A stretch of DNA of 64,000 bases from Bacteroidaceae bacterium. GTDB lineage: Bacteria; Bacteroidota; Bacteroidia; Bacteroidales; Muribaculaceae. Shown here piece after piece: positions 44,515 through 53,804 of this stretch. Position 1 is the stretch's first letter. Each line of letters begins with the position of its first letter. The translations under genes were made by a program, and so were the position numbers. The stretch is from the NCBI GenBank assembly GCA_021768245.1, contig JAETNO010000007.1, forward strand, positions 1 to 64,000, in the 5' to 3' direction. Under the pieces are notes generated by a model. It ran no database searches. It saw only the letters and a list, made by a program, of their open reading frames with translations, and was not told the DNA's origin.

Positions 44515-44980
44515 GGTAGCAGGACTATAAGCCGGGTTATGTCACCGTGGGACTTCTATTCGGGCTAAGCCCGAGAGGTTGCCACGGAGCCCGTGTCATT
44601 TATCTAAGCGGTGCCTCGCTTTGCTTCGGCACTCGAGCAGCCTACCCCCCGGCTATGAGCGAGCAACTCATTGTGGTGGTCTCCAGGGGAGGAGACTCGA
44701 ACCACGCGCCGGTATACATGGCCTTGCAACCCATAAGACGTGCGGCATGTCGTGTCGCCACGACACCCGGTGGGCTCTTACCCCACCTTTTCACCATTGC
44801 CGAAGCCGGATATACCTCTAAAAAAGGCATATATGCTCAGGCTGTTGTTTTCTGTCACGTTACTCTGCCGTCGCCGACAGCTCACTGTTAGAGAGTATGG
44901 TGCTCTGTGTTGCCCGGACTTTCCTCTTGCCGCTCCGAAGATCAACCTCCATCGGCAAGCGACACAAGCGTCCTGCTACC
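44515..44980 (-). ncRNA. rnpB: RNase P RNA (bacterial class A)
   Basis: On the minus strand the ends pair as helix P1 (GGTAGCAGGAC with GTCCTGCTACC). Near the 5' end is the universal GAGGAAAGTCCGGGC (P4 / CR-I), and near the 3' end GACATAACCCGGCTTATAG (CR-V). These are unmistakable. The RNA is the catalytic subunit that trims tRNA 5' ends. At about 466 nt it is long for class A, so extra helices are likely. The P1 3' strand is followed at once by T-rich sequence (ACCTTTTTTATTTT), which should terminate transcription. A perfect -7 box is at 44986-44993. Confidence 0.96.
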
Positions 44981-44985
44981 TGACG

Positions 44986-44993
44986 CAAAGTTA
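44986..44993 (-). promoter_or_regulatory. -7 element of rnpB (TAACTTTG)
   Basis: TAACTTTG on the minus strand ends 5 bp before the mature 5' end of RNase P RNA, so transcription probably starts at the mature end. Confidence 0.65.
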
Positions 44994-45064
44994 CAAATAA
45001 ATTTGAAATCCTTTGCCATTGACGTGGAATTATTGTATTTTTACACTCTTTAAACGCCTTTGCA

Positions 45065-47533
45065 ATGCTCTATGCCGATGTCATTATACCCGTTCCCATA
45101 GCCGGAACGTTCACCTACAGTGTGCCAGCCGACATGAATTCCACGCTCAAAGTCGGGCATCGGGTTATAGTGCCGTTCGGTCGGAAGAAATTTTATACAG
45201 GTATTGTAGCGTCAATAGGACCGATTGCTCCGCAAGGCTATGAAGTAAAGGATATTGCTGTAAAGCTTGATGGAGATGCCATTGTCAGACATCCGCAGCT
45301 AAAATTTTGGAACTGGGTTGCGGATTATTACTTATGCACTCCCGGAGAAGTGATGAAAGCTGCCATGCCTGCCGGATTGAAAGTCGAAAGCGAAACTTTT
45401 ATCGCTCCAAACCCCGATTATGAAGAAGATAAGGACAACCGTCTGACACAACGGGAGCTGTGCGTAATGGAATTATTGCTCACGAGTGATAAGAAGTTGC
45501 CTCTTGATTCAATTGGGAAAAAGACCGGTTTCGCCAACATCGGACATGTTGCCAACTCATTATTGGCAAAAGAAGCAGTGATGATTTCCGAGAATTTAGT
45601 TGAACGTTATCGTTCACGCAAAGAGACATACGTAAGACTTCGCGCAGAGAAGGGAAATCTGGATGCGCTCCATAAGATTTTCGATTCAATCAAATCTGGC
45701 TCCAAACAAGAGACCGCTCTGCTTGCGCTTATCGAGCTATCCGGCTTTATGAGGCAAGGCAACGATTTGTCAGAAGTGACCCGCAGTGAAATAATGGAGC
45801 GGGCCGGCGTGACAAGCGCTGTCGTTTCAGCGATGGAAAAGAAAGGCGTAATTGAGGTCTATAAAAAAGACGTGAGCCGCTTTTCATATTCCGGTCTTGT
45901 CAGCGGAGAACTGCCGATTCTTTCAGACGCACAGGCATCAGCATTGGATTCGATTCATAAGTCATGGTTCGGGAAAGATATTACTCTTCTCCATGGCGTG
46001 ACCTCAAGCGGAAAAACTGAGATATATATCCATTTGATTGACTATGTGATTAAAAATGGAAGGCAGGCCTTGTATCTTGTGCCGGAAATAGCACTCACGA
46101 CACAGCTCACAGGCCGGTTGCAACAGGTATTTGGCGATAAGGTTGTTATATATCATTCTAAGTTTTCAGACAATGAGAGAGTTGACATATGGAACAGATT
46201 GCTGAAATCGAATGAACCATGCGTTGTGATAGGCGCCCGTTCATCCGTATATCTTCCTTTCGCTTCGCTTGGACTTGTTATTGTTGATGAAGAGCATGAG
46301 ACGGCCTATAAGCAACAGGATCCCGCACCACGCTATAACGCCCGTGATGCGGCGATTGTGCTTGCCTCCATGCATGGTGCTAAAACGTTGCTTGGAAGTG
46401 CGACTCCATCCATAGAGACCTACTATAAAGCCACTACCGGCCGTTTCGGGCTTGTCGAGCTTACAGAACGGTTCGAGGGAGCAAGACTTCCTGAAATGAA
46501 ACTTGTGGATATGACCGATGCGAGAAAAAAAGGATTGATTGACGGCTCCCTATCAATTGTGACGCGGCGTCTTGTCAATGAAGCATTGAAACGGGGTCAA
46601 CAGTCCATTCTTTTCATCAACCGTCGTGGCTATGCTCCGATTGCGAGATGCAGCTTATGTGGATATGTCCCTAAATGCGAAAATTGTGATGTCTCGCTAA
46701 CTTATCACAGACACTCCGATAAATTGATATGCCATTATTGCGGAACTCCCTATCCGGTGCCCGATGTATGTCCGGCATGTAAGGAACCGGGTATAGAAGT
46801 GCTTGGCTACGGCACGGAGCGGGTTGAGGAAGAAATTGAGAATGTCTTTCCGAATATATCAATCTCACGCATGGACCTGGATTCGACACGCAGCAAAGAT
46901 AGCTATGAAAAAATTATTGATAATTTTTCAAAAGGGAAATCCCGGATACTCGTCGGTACGCAAATGGTCACAAAAGGCCTTGATTTTGACCGTGTGAGTG
47001 TGGTCGGAGTGGTCAATGCCGACACTGTGATAAATTTCCCTGATTTCCGCTCATCGGAGAGGGCTTTCAATATGATAGAACAGGTGGCTGGAAGGGCTGG
47101 GCGCAGAAATGATGACGGTATCGTTGCAATTCAGACATATAATCCATCTCATCCGCTTTTTGGATTCTTGCTCGCCCACGATTATCACGGTTTTTATACA
47201 ACCGAATTAAATGAAAGGTCGAAGTATAATTATCCTCCATTCTCGAGGATAATATACATATATCTCAAACATAAGGACCGGACTGCTGCATCAACGATGT
47301 CATATGAATTCGCCCAACGTCTGAGAAAGTTGCTGGGCAACCGTGTGAGCGGCCCTGATGAGCCATATGTGGCACGTGTGCAATCTCTCTACATAAGGCG
47401 TATAATGTTAAAAATCGAGACAAATGCCTCGATTACCAAAGTAAAAAGCCTGCTCAACAGCGTGAGGATTGAAATGACAAATGCGAAGCTACTTCTTGGC
47501 GCCGTCCTTTACTACGATGTGGATCCAATGTAA
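45065..47533 (+). CDS. priA: Primosomal protein N' (replication restart helicase)
   Basis: 822 residues. An N-terminal 3'-DNA-end-binding domain (DVIIPVPIAGTFTYSVP) is followed by a DEAH-type helicase with Walker A GVTSSGKTE and DEEHETAYKQ. The paired zinc-binding Cys lie in CSLCGYVPKCENC and CHYCG...CPAC, and motif VI is QVAGRAGR. PriA reloads the replisome at stalled forks. Its last 45 bp overlap the end of the convergent VanZ-like gene. Confidence 0.96.
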   Translation: MLYADVIIPVPIAGTFTYSVPADMNSTLKVGHRVIVPFGRKKFYTGIVASIGPIAPQGYEVKDIAVKLDGDAIVRHPQLKFWNWVADYYLCTPGEVMKAAMPAGLKVESETFIAPNPDYEEDKDNRLTQRELCVMELLLTSDKKLPLDSIGKKTGFANIGHVANSLLAKEAVMISENLVERYRSRKETYVRLRAEKGNLDALHKIFDSIKSGSKQETALLALIELSGFMRQGNDLSEVTRSEIMERAGVTSAVVSAMEKKGVIEVYKKDVSRFSYSGLVSGELPILSDAQASALDSIHKSWFGKDITLLHGVTSSGKTEIYIHLIDYVIKNGRQALYLVPEIALTTQLTGRLQQVFGDKVVIYHSKFSDNERVDIWNRLLKSNEPCVVIGARSSVYLPFASLGLVIVDEEHETAYKQQDPAPRYNARDAAIVLASMHGAKTLLGSATPSIETYYKATTGRFGLVELTERFEGARLPEMKLVDMTDARKKGLIDGSLSIVTRRLVNEALKRGQQSILFINRRGYAPIARCSLCGYVPKCENCDVSLTYHRHSDKLICHYCGTPYPVPDVCPACKEPGIEVLGYGTERVEEEIENVFPNISISRMDLDSTRSKDSYEKIIDNFSKGKSRILVGTQMVTKGLDFDRVSVVGVVNADTVINFPDFRSSERAFNMIEQVAGRAGRRNDDGIVAIQTYNPSHPLFGFLLAHDYHGFYTTELNERSKYNYPPFSRIIYIYLKHKDRTAASTMSYEFAQRLRKLLGNRVSGPDEPYVARVQSLYIRRIMLKIETNASITKVKSLLNSVRIEMTNAKLLLGAVLYYDVDPM

Positions 47534-47896
47534 GGCTATGCAGAGTGGTATGGCCGCAAATGCTCCAATCGTGTCGGCAAGCGCATCGTATAGGTCGCCG
47601 CTTCTCCCCATATCCATGGCATCTTGAATAAATTCAACGGCTATGCCAAAAGCTGAGACTATAATTGCTGTTATGACTGCGCCTTTGAGGGTCAATATTT
47701 TCCCAATCCGGTAGCGTTCGAATATATAAGTCAAGGACAGCCCTCCGAACATACAGCAATGTGCCAGTTTGTCAGCTCCGGGAAATAAAGGAATTTCCTC
47801 CTCCCCAAAAGGCTTGGGAAGGAGGGTTAGGTATAGGATTACGATGATTACCGCTATCGTAAGTTGATAGGGAGGAATCCATCGCAGTTTCTTCAT
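47489..47896 (-). CDS. VanZ-family membrane protein
   Basis: 135 residues from the Met at 47896 (MKKLRWIPPYQL). It has four membrane helices and the VanZ signature GADKLAHCCMFGGLSL plus SAFGIAVEFIQDAMDMGRSGDLYDALADTIGA. The function of VanZ-like proteins is unclear; the founding member adds teicoplanin resistance. A longer frame to 48052 is rejected since it would run through the DUF3332 gene. It is 34 bp downstream of that gene. Confidence 0.85.
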   Translation of the reverse strand: MKKLRWIPPYQLTIAVIIVILYLTLLPKPFGEEEIPLFPGADKLAHCCMFGGLSLTYIFERYRIGKILTLKGAVITAIIVSAFGIAVEFIQDAMDMGRSGDLYDALADTIGAFAAIPLCIALHWIHIVVKDGAKK

Positions 47897-47930
47897 AATT
47901 GACAATTTGAAATTGATACAATCATTGACT

Positions 47931-48479
47931 TTAACGAAGGGCCATGAGATTTGAAGCGGCCATAGCCTTGTAAGCCATGAGTCCCTCGTTAGAGAGTTCA
48001 ACCACATTGCGCGTTCCATCGACGCCGGGCATTGACACATGATTCTCGTCAATAAAAGTCATGAGTTCATAACTTTCACCTGACGGGAGTGCCACACTCC
48101 AGCTTTGGTCTTCACTGTCAAAATCGAGGCGCACCACCGACTGGTCGTTTTCAGATGTAATTGTGTATCCCTTGCCATCACATTCCACAAGATAACGGCC
48201 ATCCTTGCCGTCAATAACCTTTTTGCCTGATGCAACGGGGTTATCACCGCTCCAGAATTCTATGGAGTTGATTACAAGTATGTCGGCAAGAGCTGAAACT
48301 TCATAGACGGGTATAATCCAAAATGCGAAGAACACGAGTTCGTTGACAAACTTATTGCCTACCTGTTTATTCCATGAAAGGAGCTTGTTGGTTAGGGCGA
48401 AACTGCCGATACACGAAGATGTCATCAATGAACCTGTGAGGGCAAGCACGATTGCTACCGGTAAAAAACGTCTTTTCAT
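47931..48479 (-). CDS. DUF3332 family lipoprotein
   Basis: 182 residues from the Met at 48479. A lipoprotein signal ends TSSCIGSF (Cys about 21), followed by the DUF3332 signature GSFALTNKLLSWN and a hydrophobic membrane segment (ELVFFAFWIIPVYEVSALAD). The C-terminal 100 residues are beta-rich. The family is widespread in Bacteroidales and has no known role. Probably co-transcribed with the VanZ-like gene. Confidence 0.85.
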   Translation of the reverse strand: MKRRFLPVAIVLALTGSLMTSSCIGSFALTNKLLSWNKQVGNKFVNELVFFAFWIIPVYEVSALADILVINSIEFWSGDNPVASGKKVIDGKDGRYLVECDGKGYTITSENDQSVVRLDFDSEDQSWSVALPSGESYELMTFIDENHVSMPGVDGTRNVVELSNEGLMAYKAMAASNLMALR

Positions 48480-48547
48480 TCGATTAAAATAGTTTTTAGG
48501 ATGAATATAGTTAGTAGTTGAAAGTGATATCTGGAATAATGGCATTT

Positions 48548-49942
48548 TTAAGCCTTTGTCCGGGCTTTACTGTAGAAAGCATAAACTCGGTTAACGTAGT
48601 CATATGTCTCTCTACCGCGTGAATAGCCATATTTTACTACAGGATCCCTGTAATATTTAGGATTGGACTTCCACAATATTGCCTTGGCGACATTGCCGTC
48701 CCATTTACGTGGATTAAGCCCATACTTCTTTGCAAGATTTATCGCGTCATAGACATGGGCTATCCCTGAATTGTAGGCTGCTATGACAAATTTTTTCCGT
48801 TCTTTTTCGTCAGGAACTTTTGAGGCTAACTGTTTGTCAAGATCCCGGAGCAATTTGAGTGCCGTCTCTATGGCGACATCGTTTTTCATGACGCTTTTTG
48901 CGGTCTGTCCATATCCTTTTGCAGTCTTAGGCATTATTTGCATCAGACCTCTCGCTCCGGCCCATGACACCGCCGTGGAATCAAATTTGCTCTCCACATA
49001 GGCTTGTGAAGCGAGAAGCTTCCAGTCCCATCCGTATGTTTCGGAATATTGCTTGAAAAGATGATCGAACGGGGTGACGGTGGCTCCGTTGAGATTGAAA
49101 CGACGCGAATCAGGATCATTTTTGCTCAATTCAAAATATCGTTTAAGCAACATGGCCTGTTCCTGTCGCGGCTTATCACTGTTGAGCCATGCATCAATGC
49201 TGTCACCAAGCCATGCCTTTGACGGAGCAACAGCCCAGCTTGACCTCTGTTCGAAACTTAAAGGCAGAGTGATATCAAGGTCATTGTAGTATGTCTTGTT
49301 GATGCGGGCAATATCGCTGTCGACTACGGTCAATGGTATTTTCCCCTCATTGACCATCGCAATCAGGTCTTCTGTAATCATGGTGTCGTGGTCTACCGTA
49401 TGGATATTTATCCCTCCTCCGACCTCCTGGTTAAGATTCCTTATGCGGGCTTCATATTTTGAATCGGCTTCCACGTATACATCTTTCCCGACAAGGTCAG
49501 TGACATCTGTAATCAATTCACTCTCGCCTTTTTTAGGCTGGACAAGAACCTGTGTAGTGATGTTTTCAGGTCCACAGGGCACGAATCTGTCTTTCAGTTC
49601 AGCGGTGATAGGAACTGCATACGCTATAAGGTCGACAATTCCTGAATCAAGCATTTCCAATGCCCTTGAAAGCGATGGGGCTATCTCCATTTTAAGTGCG
49701 AGATCCTTATCGACGGCAAGATTTGTAAGCAGTTCATAATCATAACCCATCTCCTGTCCACGATAGATGAAATAGGCTTCAGGACTATAAAGGGTAGCGA
49801 CTTTAAGCGTATCCGGCAAGCGATGGACAGAGTCCGGGGATTCGGATTCAGAAGCTTGTCCTGATTTATTTCCACAAGAACTCATACCGGCAATCGCCAG
49901 TGTGATAAATCCTGATAGAATAATATAAAGCGGCCCTCTCAT
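48548..49942 (-). CDS. mltF: Membrane-bound lytic murein transglycosylase F
   Basis: 464 residues: lipoprotein signal with Cys23 (GMSSC), a periplasmic solute-binding domain of family 3 (about 44-275), then a Slt-type lysozyme-like domain with catalytic Glu317 in VESKFDSTAVSWAGARGLMQIMP. This two-domain order is that of MltF. It cleaves the MurNAc-GlcNAc bond forming anhydro ends; in the enteric enzyme the first domain senses stem peptides. No promoter box was found in the short gap upstream. Confidence 0.94.
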   Translation of the reverse strand: MRGPLYIILSGFITLAIAGMSSCGNKSGQASESESPDSVHRLPDTLKVATLYSPEAYFIYRGQEMGYDYELLTNLAVDKDLALKMEIAPSLSRALEMLDSGIVDLIAYAVPITAELKDRFVPCGPENITTQVLVQPKKGESELITDVTDLVGKDVYVEADSKYEARIRNLNQEVGGGINIHTVDHDTMITEDLIAMVNEGKIPLTVVDSDIARINKTYYNDLDITLPLSFEQRSSWAVAPSKAWLGDSIDAWLNSDKPRQEQAMLLKRYFELSKNDPDSRRFNLNGATVTPFDHLFKQYSETYGWDWKLLASQAYVESKFDSTAVSWAGARGLMQIMPKTAKGYGQTAKSVMKNDVAIETALKLLRDLDKQLASKVPDEKERKKFVIAAYNSGIAHVYDAINLAKKYGLNPRKWDGNVAKAILWKSNPKYYRDPVVKYGYSRGRETYDYVNRVYAFYSKARTKA

Positions 49943-50019
49943 TAGATGTATATGTGTTTAGTTTATATTGTAGAAATATCTATATGATGAGCAAGGGCCT
50001 TATTCACCAGTGAAGAAGG

Positions 50020-51186
50020 TCAATACTCAAATGTACCGGCAGAGGAGGTTATTGTAAGCCTGTTGGAGGGGGCGTCCTCTACACGTCCTATAATCCTCGA
50101 TTCAATCCCGAAATCAGAAGCGATAGCCATAACCTTTTCAGCGACCTCCGGACGCACGTAGATTTCCATACGGTGTCCCATATTGAACACTTTATACATT
50201 TCGCTCCAAGGAGTTCCGCTTTCTTTCTGTATAAGGTCGAACAGTGGTGGCACAGGGAAGAGATTGTCCTTGATGACATGTTTGTTTTCCACAAAATGCA
50301 TCACCTTAGTCTGAGCTCCACCCGTACAGTGAACCATACCGTCAATATCAGGCCGCATCTCGCTGAGGAGCTTTTTGATTACCGGCGCGTAGGTACGGGT
50401 AGGGGAGAGCACAAGCTCACCGGCGGTAAGGCCTGTCCCTTCAATTATATCGGTGAGTTTCTTTGAACCCGAATAAACCAGGTCTTCAGGGACGGCAGCG
50501 TCAAACGTCTCGGGATATTTGGCCGCGAGATATTTGGCAAAAACATCGTGGCGGGCGGACGTGAGGCCATTACTGCCCATTCCACCGTTGTATTTACTTT
50601 CGTATTTAGCCTGTCCGAATGATGCAAGACCGACAATCATATCTCCAGCCTTTATATTGGCATTGTCAATGACATCGGCACGCCGCATACGGCAGGTCAC
50701 AGTTGAGTCGACTATTATAGTTCTCACAAGGTCACCAACATCTGCGGTCTCGCCTCCGGTAGAATATATGCCGACTCCCATATCCCGAAGAGTGGCGAGG
50801 AGTTCTTCCGTCCCATTTATTATCGCAGAGATAACCTCTCCCGAAATAAGATTCTTATTTCGGCCTATTGTTGAGGATACAAGAATATTGTCTGTCGCTC
50901 CGACGCATAACAAATCGTCAATATTCATGACGAGGGCGTCCTGTGCGATACCTTTCCATACGGAAATATCGCCTGTCTCACGCCAATATGCATACGCGAG
51001 CGACGACTTGGTGCCTGCGCCATCGGCATGCATGATATTGCACCATTCCGGATCTCCGCCGAGAATATCGGGGATAATCTTGCAGAAGGCATGGGGGAAG
51101 ATGCCTTTATCGACGTTTTTTATGGCGTTGTGAACATCCTCTTTCGAGGCGGAAACACCGCGGAGATTGTAGCGCTGGTCACTCAT
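50020..51186 (-). CDS. purM: Phosphoribosylformylglycinamidine cyclo-ligase
   Basis: 388 residues from the Met at 51186 (MSDQRYNLRGVSAS). The AIR synthetase fold is seen in HADGAGTKSSLAY, DALVMNIDDLLCVGA, GGETADVGD and NMGHRME. It closes the imidazole ring in purine synthesis. The enzyme is longer than the roughly 345-residue enteric form, as in other Bacteroidetes, with an altered N-terminus. The first Met at 51213 lies 9 codons upstream and is less likely. It has an ideal promoter. Confidence 0.9.
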   Translation of the reverse strand: MSDQRYNLRGVSASKEDVHNAIKNVDKGIFPHAFCKIIPDILGGDPEWCNIMHADGAGTKSSLAYAYWRETGDISVWKGIAQDALVMNIDDLLCVGATDNILVSSTIGRNKNLISGEVISAIINGTEELLATLRDMGVGIYSTGGETADVGDLVRTIIVDSTVTCRMRRADVIDNANIKAGDMIVGLASFGQAKYESKYNGGMGSNGLTSARHDVFAKYLAAKYPETFDAAVPEDLVYSGSKKLTDIIEGTGLTAGELVLSPTRTYAPVIKKLLSEMRPDIDGMVHCTGGAQTKVMHFVENKHVIKDNLFPVPPLFDLIQKESGTPWSEMYKVFNMGHRMEIYVRPEVAEKVMAIASDFGIESRIIGRVEDAPSNRLTITSSAGTFEY

Positions 51187-51268
51187 AATTTCTCGTAGAT
51201 GAAAATTCAACAAATGTGAACTATGGTTGGTTTAATTCAGACTTATCTAAAATTCTTATAATATTTGG

Positions 51269-51299
51269 CAAAATTACAAAAAAATAGCCGAAATCTCAA
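51269..51299 (-). promoter_or_regulatory. Promoter of purM (TTG-N20-TAATTTTG)
   Basis: Minus strand TTG at 51299-51297, 20-bp spacer, TAATTTTG at 51276-51269. The -33 element overlaps the last codons of the upstream universal stress gene. Confidence 0.65.
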
Positions 51300-52432
51300 A
51301 CGGGTATCGACAGCATAGGAATATCTGCATGGAAGAGAAGCTTATGAGCGAGAGTGGGGTTGAAAAGACGCGCGAAGATATTCTTTTTCGGAGTTGGAAC
51401 GACTATCATATCGACCTGACTCTTATTGTCGAGTCCATTGAAGTCCTCTATTTCATGAGATAGGGACAGAGATGCGGTCTTAAACGTGTATGCCGGATAG
51501 TTTTCCTTGCAGTATTCCATAAGATTCGCAAGAGCGGCCGAATCGCCCTGAGGTTTCTTTCTCGACGGGATTGCAAGAAGTGTCACAGAGAGAGAAACCG
51601 TAGGGAAGAGACGATAGAGTGCGTCAAGCGCAAGTATATCCTGTTGTTTTGAGGATGCGAAATATACTACTTCACGAATATTGTCCGGGGTTTTAAACCG
51701 TAAGGATTCAGGGATGGTGAATACACACGAGCGGCATGTATCGAGCACTTCGGCGGTAACGCTTCCGAGCATATCACGGCTTTGTTTATCCGTGCCCCGT
51801 GTACCCATCACAATCAATAACGGGTGATGGGCTTTAGCATAGTCATTAATCACCTCTTCCGGAAGACCTTCCGTAATTTCCGACGTGAAAGACGCCGGCG
51901 GGATTACTCCATCCTTTATTTTCTCACGTATCTGAGCCTCGAAGTCAGACATTTGCTTACGGCTTATCTTAGAGAGTTCCTTATCCTCTTCAATATCCAT
52001 AGCCACATCTGAAATGCCATCATAGGACATCGAATCAGTGAGCTGGAGTGCGGCACTGTTATTGACTATTGGGTCTACATATGTATGAAGCAATTTTATC
52101 CGGGCCTTATGCGCTGCCGCTATATGAAACGCAAGTTTACATGCCTGCATCGACGGAGTTGAAAAATCGACAGGCACAAGCAGCTGCGGACCCTCTTCGG
52201 GACATTCCTTTAATGCGGACGGAGCAAAAATCTCGATATTCTCGATGAGCCTTAACGCCAATGGAAGGTCGCTTTCATTAATACGTACTCTGACGCCTGA
52301 TGATACTACAGGGTTTGTAAGATTAACGTTTTGCAGTGTTACTTTAACCCCTTCACATTCGAGAATATTCTTTAACTCGTGAGCTTTTTCATATGTATGG
52401 ATGGCAATTGTTATCAGACGGTCTTTCTGCAT
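51296..52432 (-). CDS. Universal stress protein with N-terminal DUF2007-like domain
   Basis: 378 residues from the Met at 52432. Residues 1-70 look like a DUF2007-type signal-transducing domain (HTYEKAHELKNILECEGV). Two Usp domains follow: the first (about 85-225) keeps the ATP-loop pattern VMGTRGxxxxxxxMLGSVT, and the second is degenerate. Tandem Usp proteins bind ATP and respond to stress or growth arrest. A Met at 52483 is disfavoured because it would begin inside the upstream terminator. Confidence 0.8.
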   Translation of the reverse strand: MQKDRLITIAIHTYEKAHELKNILECEGVKVTLQNVNLTNPVVSSGVRVRINESDLPLALRLIENIEIFAPSALKECPEEGPQLLVPVDFSTPSMQACKLAFHIAAAHKARIKLLHTYVDPIVNNSAALQLTDSMSYDGISDVAMDIEEDKELSKISRKQMSDFEAQIREKIKDGVIPPASFTSEITEGLPEEVINDYAKAHHPLLIVMGTRGTDKQSRDMLGSVTAEVLDTCRSCVFTIPESLRFKTPDNIREVVYFASSKQQDILALDALYRLFPTVSLSVTLLAIPSRKKPQGDSAALANLMEYCKENYPAYTFKTASLSLSHEIEDFNGLDNKSQVDMIVVPTPKKNIFARLFNPTLAHKLLFHADIPMLSIPV

Positions 52433-52466
52433 GAGAGGAAGGTTATATTGATGATTATATTTTAAA

Positions 52467-52525
52467 AACACACGAAAGAACAAAAAGTCGAATTTAAAAC
52501 TCAGGCTTTTTGTCCTTTCGGTGTT
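52467..52525 (-). terminator. Terminator after the small HTH gene
   Basis: A stem of about 20 bp with one bulge and one wobble pair (AACACCGAAAGGACAAAAAG with CTTTTTGTTCTTTCG-GTGTT) and an 18-nt loop, then TTTTAAAAT on the minus strand. It separates the HTH gene from the universal stress gene. Confidence 0.75.
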
Positions 52526-52543
52526 AATTTCTTTATTATCGTA

Positions 52544-52801
52544 TTATTCCTTGTTTTGGCCCTGTATGATTTCAATGGCCATATCATAGATAGTCGTGTC
52601 ATCAAGGACTACTATTCCGCCGTTGGGACCGGGTTCGATATGCACACCGCAATTCTTGCCAAATTCATAGTTTGTGCCTCCAAAATAATTCCTGACAGTC
52701 TGGGGAGTAAGATTGAGCTTGTCGGCAATCTGACGTATCGAACCGTCGGGGAGGCTGTCTTTAATACGGCGCAAATCGTTGAACGAGATAGTCTTTGTCA
52801 T
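52544..52801 (-). CDS. Small helix-turn-helix DNA-binding protein
   Basis: 85 residues. The N-terminal half forms a HTH: SIRQIADKLNLTPQTVRNYF (21-40), as in LacI- or sigma-like heads. The C-terminal half has GVHIEPGPNGGIVVLDD and a short helix. No larger sensor domain is present, so it may act as a dimer or nucleoid-associated regulator. The 223-bp region upstream is AT-rich with a small palindrome but no clear promoter box. Confidence 0.75.
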   Translation of the reverse strand: MTKTISFNDLRRIKDSLPDGSIRQIADKLNLTPQTVRNYFGGTNYEFGKNCGVHIEPGPNGGIVVLDDTTIYDMAIEIIQGQNKE

Positions 52802-53024
52802 GATACTTATAGGTGTTTTGTGGGTTAATACTGAATTTTATTACTAAGGTGGATTATGAAAATTTTATTTCCACGTCACTAAATTAAGTTTTTAAATCAA
52901 CACAGACAAATAATTCAATCAAAAAATTTGTATGTTTAAAAACACGTTTTACGATAAAACATTTCGAGATTGAATTAACATTTTGTAGTTCAATACTTAA
53001 ACTTGTAAGCCTTTATTATCCGAC
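52802..53024. other. AT-rich intergenic region between batE and the HTH gene
   Basis: 223 bp with no open frame of note. A 6-bp palindrome GTTTTA-cga-TAAAAC sits at 52946-52960, and a weak ATTGAA...TTCAAT pair lies further toward batE. No consensus -7 box matches the HTH gene. The palindrome could be an operator; nothing stronger can be said. Confidence 0.4.
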
Positions 53025-53804
53025 CTATATCTTTTCAATAGCTGCCGCATTTATCCATGCACGGTGAGCGTTATCAACCTCGACATCATACCAAAGTGAA
53101 TTGACTGAATCTGTAGTAGACCGTACTGAATCAAGAATCCTTACGCGTGTACCTTCGTGAAGGAGCATGGCTTCTTGAGAACGGTCTTTCGGTACTCTTG
53201 GAGAAGTGCTGAGGATTGTAGACGGAGAAGTTATTATAGCGACATCATCGGCAGTCGCTATTGCAGCAGACCGAAATGACAGGAAGATAAAACAACCACA
53301 TGCAATGATTGCGACCAACGAGCCGAAGAATCCTATTTTACGGATTGCTACCACATTTGAGAAAATATATGCCGTAACACCGACCAAGGTCAATATAAAG
53401 AAGCCGAGCGAAAGCCATGCCCAAACGTTTGAACGGGCTGAATTGGCTGCGGCATCAAGGGCATTTCCTATAAATGTACCACGTTCTCCCGGACGGTCTG
53501 CTATGCGTGCGTTGACAAATTCGAGATTGTTCTTAGCATCGGCAAATGTCGGGTCAATACGCAAAGCCCGTTCATAGGCAAGTATGGCCTTTCCCATTTC
53601 TCCAAGACGATAGTAACAGTTACCGAGATTGTACAGAAGTTGAGCGGATGTGCCTTCAGTGTTTATTACATGGAGATACGCATCGGCAGCTTCCTTATAA
53701 TTATCCGCAGTATATGCAGAGTCGGCCTGCTCAATGAGTCCAGACTGCGCCTTGATTGAAAGTGCGGCTACAGAGATGAGTATTAATGTGATTATATGTT
53801 TCAT
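53025..53804 (-). CDS. batE: BatE: TPR and SH3-like aerotolerance protein
   Basis: 259 residues. Signal peptide (1-19), two or three TPR units (20-115: LLYNLGNCYYRLGEMGKAI), two membrane helices (about 125-185) and a C-terminal SH3-like domain (HEGTRVRILD...WYDVEVDNAHRAWI). It is the last gene of the Bat operon and overlaps batD by 4 bp. The Bat proteins are linked with survival of oxygen exposure in Bacteroides; the exact biochemical role is unknown. Confidence 0.88.
   Translation of the reverse strand: MKHIITLILISVAALSIKAQSGLIEQADSAYTADNYKEAADAYLHVINTEGTSAQLLYNLGNCYYRLGEMGKAILAYERALRIDPTFADAKNNLEFVNARIADRPGERGTFIGNALDAAANSARSNVWAWLSLGFFILTLVGVTAYIFSNVVAIRKIGFFGSLVAIIACGCFIFLSFRSAAIATADDVAIITSPSTILSTSPRVPKDRSQEAMLLHEGTRVRILDSVRSTTDSVNSLWYDVEVDNAHRAWINAAAIEKI

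Noticed and set aside
44547..44891. Open frames on the plus strand of up to 114 codons
   Set aside because: They lie wholly inside the RNase P RNA gene and have no protein family character.
47489..47896. VanZ as evidence of a van cluster
   Set aside because: VanZ-like proteins are common in Bacteroidota without resistance genes, and the neighbours are priA and DUF3332.
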